Of a DNA stretch of 44,745 nucleotides, positions 44,719-44,745 are shown one piece after another. This DNA is from Ichthyosporea sp. XGB-2017a (Eukaryota > Opisthokonta > Ichthyosporea). Each line of letters starts with the position of its first letter. The stretch's first letter is position 1. Below the pieces are notes generated by a model that worked only from the letters and a program-made list of their open reading frames with translations, did no database searches and was not told the DNA's origin. The stretch lies in NCBI GenBank assembly GCA_002811675.1, contig PDIM01000018.1, positions 1 through 44,745 on the forward strand. The letters are read 5' to 3'. Made by a program: the position numbers and the translations under genes.

Positions 44719-44745
<27 letters not shown>
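44719..44745 (+). repeat. T homopolymer at right edge
   Basis: An unbroken T run to the last base. With the G run at the left edge it suggests that assembly stopped at homopolymers on both sides. Confidence 0.8.

Larger units (their letters stand above)
44401..44745. other. 3' flank of dynein gene, ending in T run
   Basis: This holds the dynein 3' UTR. GTAAGTTCTTG at about 44531 and a CAG at about 44582 look like intron ends, and the 70 bases after that could be read as a short exon (starts SLQLVLENSLEG), but the junction gives a stop, so no gene is called. AATAAA is at 44694. The window ends in about 27 T. Confidence 0.45.

Overview
This is a nuclear genomic segment from a eukaryote, probably a flagellated protist or alga. 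The coding regions are mostly AT-rich. Introns are short (61-136 nt), with GT..AG ends and often a GTAAGT-type donor. Genes are large and many have few or no introns. A dynein heavy chain suggests a cilium or flagellum. The lineage cannot be fixed from sequence alone. The left edge is a G run and the right edge a T run, so the window may be a complete contig ending in homopolymers.

Layout, left to right: (1) 28-917, a GC-rich, broken and 5'-incomplete TRM13 tRNA methyltransferase; (2) 1041-2066, a pyrimidine tract and a fossil Ty3/gypsy pol fragment on the minus strand; (3) PNKP-type polynucleotide kinase without a phosphatase domain (-); (4) a KIAA0513/SBF2-domain protein with a C-terminal PDZ domain (+); (5) SCAI (-, 3 exons); (6) a SMYD-like SET protein (+); (7) a PB1-LIR-UBA protein resembling a reduced p62/NBR1 autophagy receptor (+); (8) a CCAAT-box promoter region followed by an unrecognised 59-residue ORF (+); (9) a PYROXD2-like FAD oxidoreductase (-); (10) a secreted serine carboxypeptidase (+, 6 exons); (11) a membrane-anchored DHRS7B-like SDR (-); (12) a full-length VPS13 lipid-transfer protein (+, 3140 residues); (13) a bacterial-like class I/II aminotransferase (-, 4 exons); (14) a complete but very divergent dynein heavy chain (+, 4089 residues).

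Transcription almost alternates in direction. Heads face each other across about 0.4-0.9 kb spacers that are probably two-way promoters. Tails meet across only 29-174 bp, and at the carboxypeptidase/SDR pair each poly(A) signal lies inside the other gene's last exon. The genes are not one pathway. Themes are membrane and autophagy traffic (VPS13, PB1-LIR-UBA), DNA repair and transcription (PNKP kinase, SCAI, SET), redox enzymes and ciliary or transport machinery.

The strongest observation is the dynein heavy chain. It is an intact 12 kb reading frame with every structural landmark of the family (linker, six-module ring, stalk with microtubule-binding domain, C-terminal domain). Yet the main ATPase site in AAA1 has lost both Walker B acids and the Walker A Thr, and AAA4 has lost its P-loop entirely. 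Only AAA3 looks like a whole nucleotide site. It reads as a retained but non-motor, or radically altered, dynein. The neighbouring aminotransferase shows a milder version of the same pattern: its lysine is kept while other cofactor-binding residues are changed.
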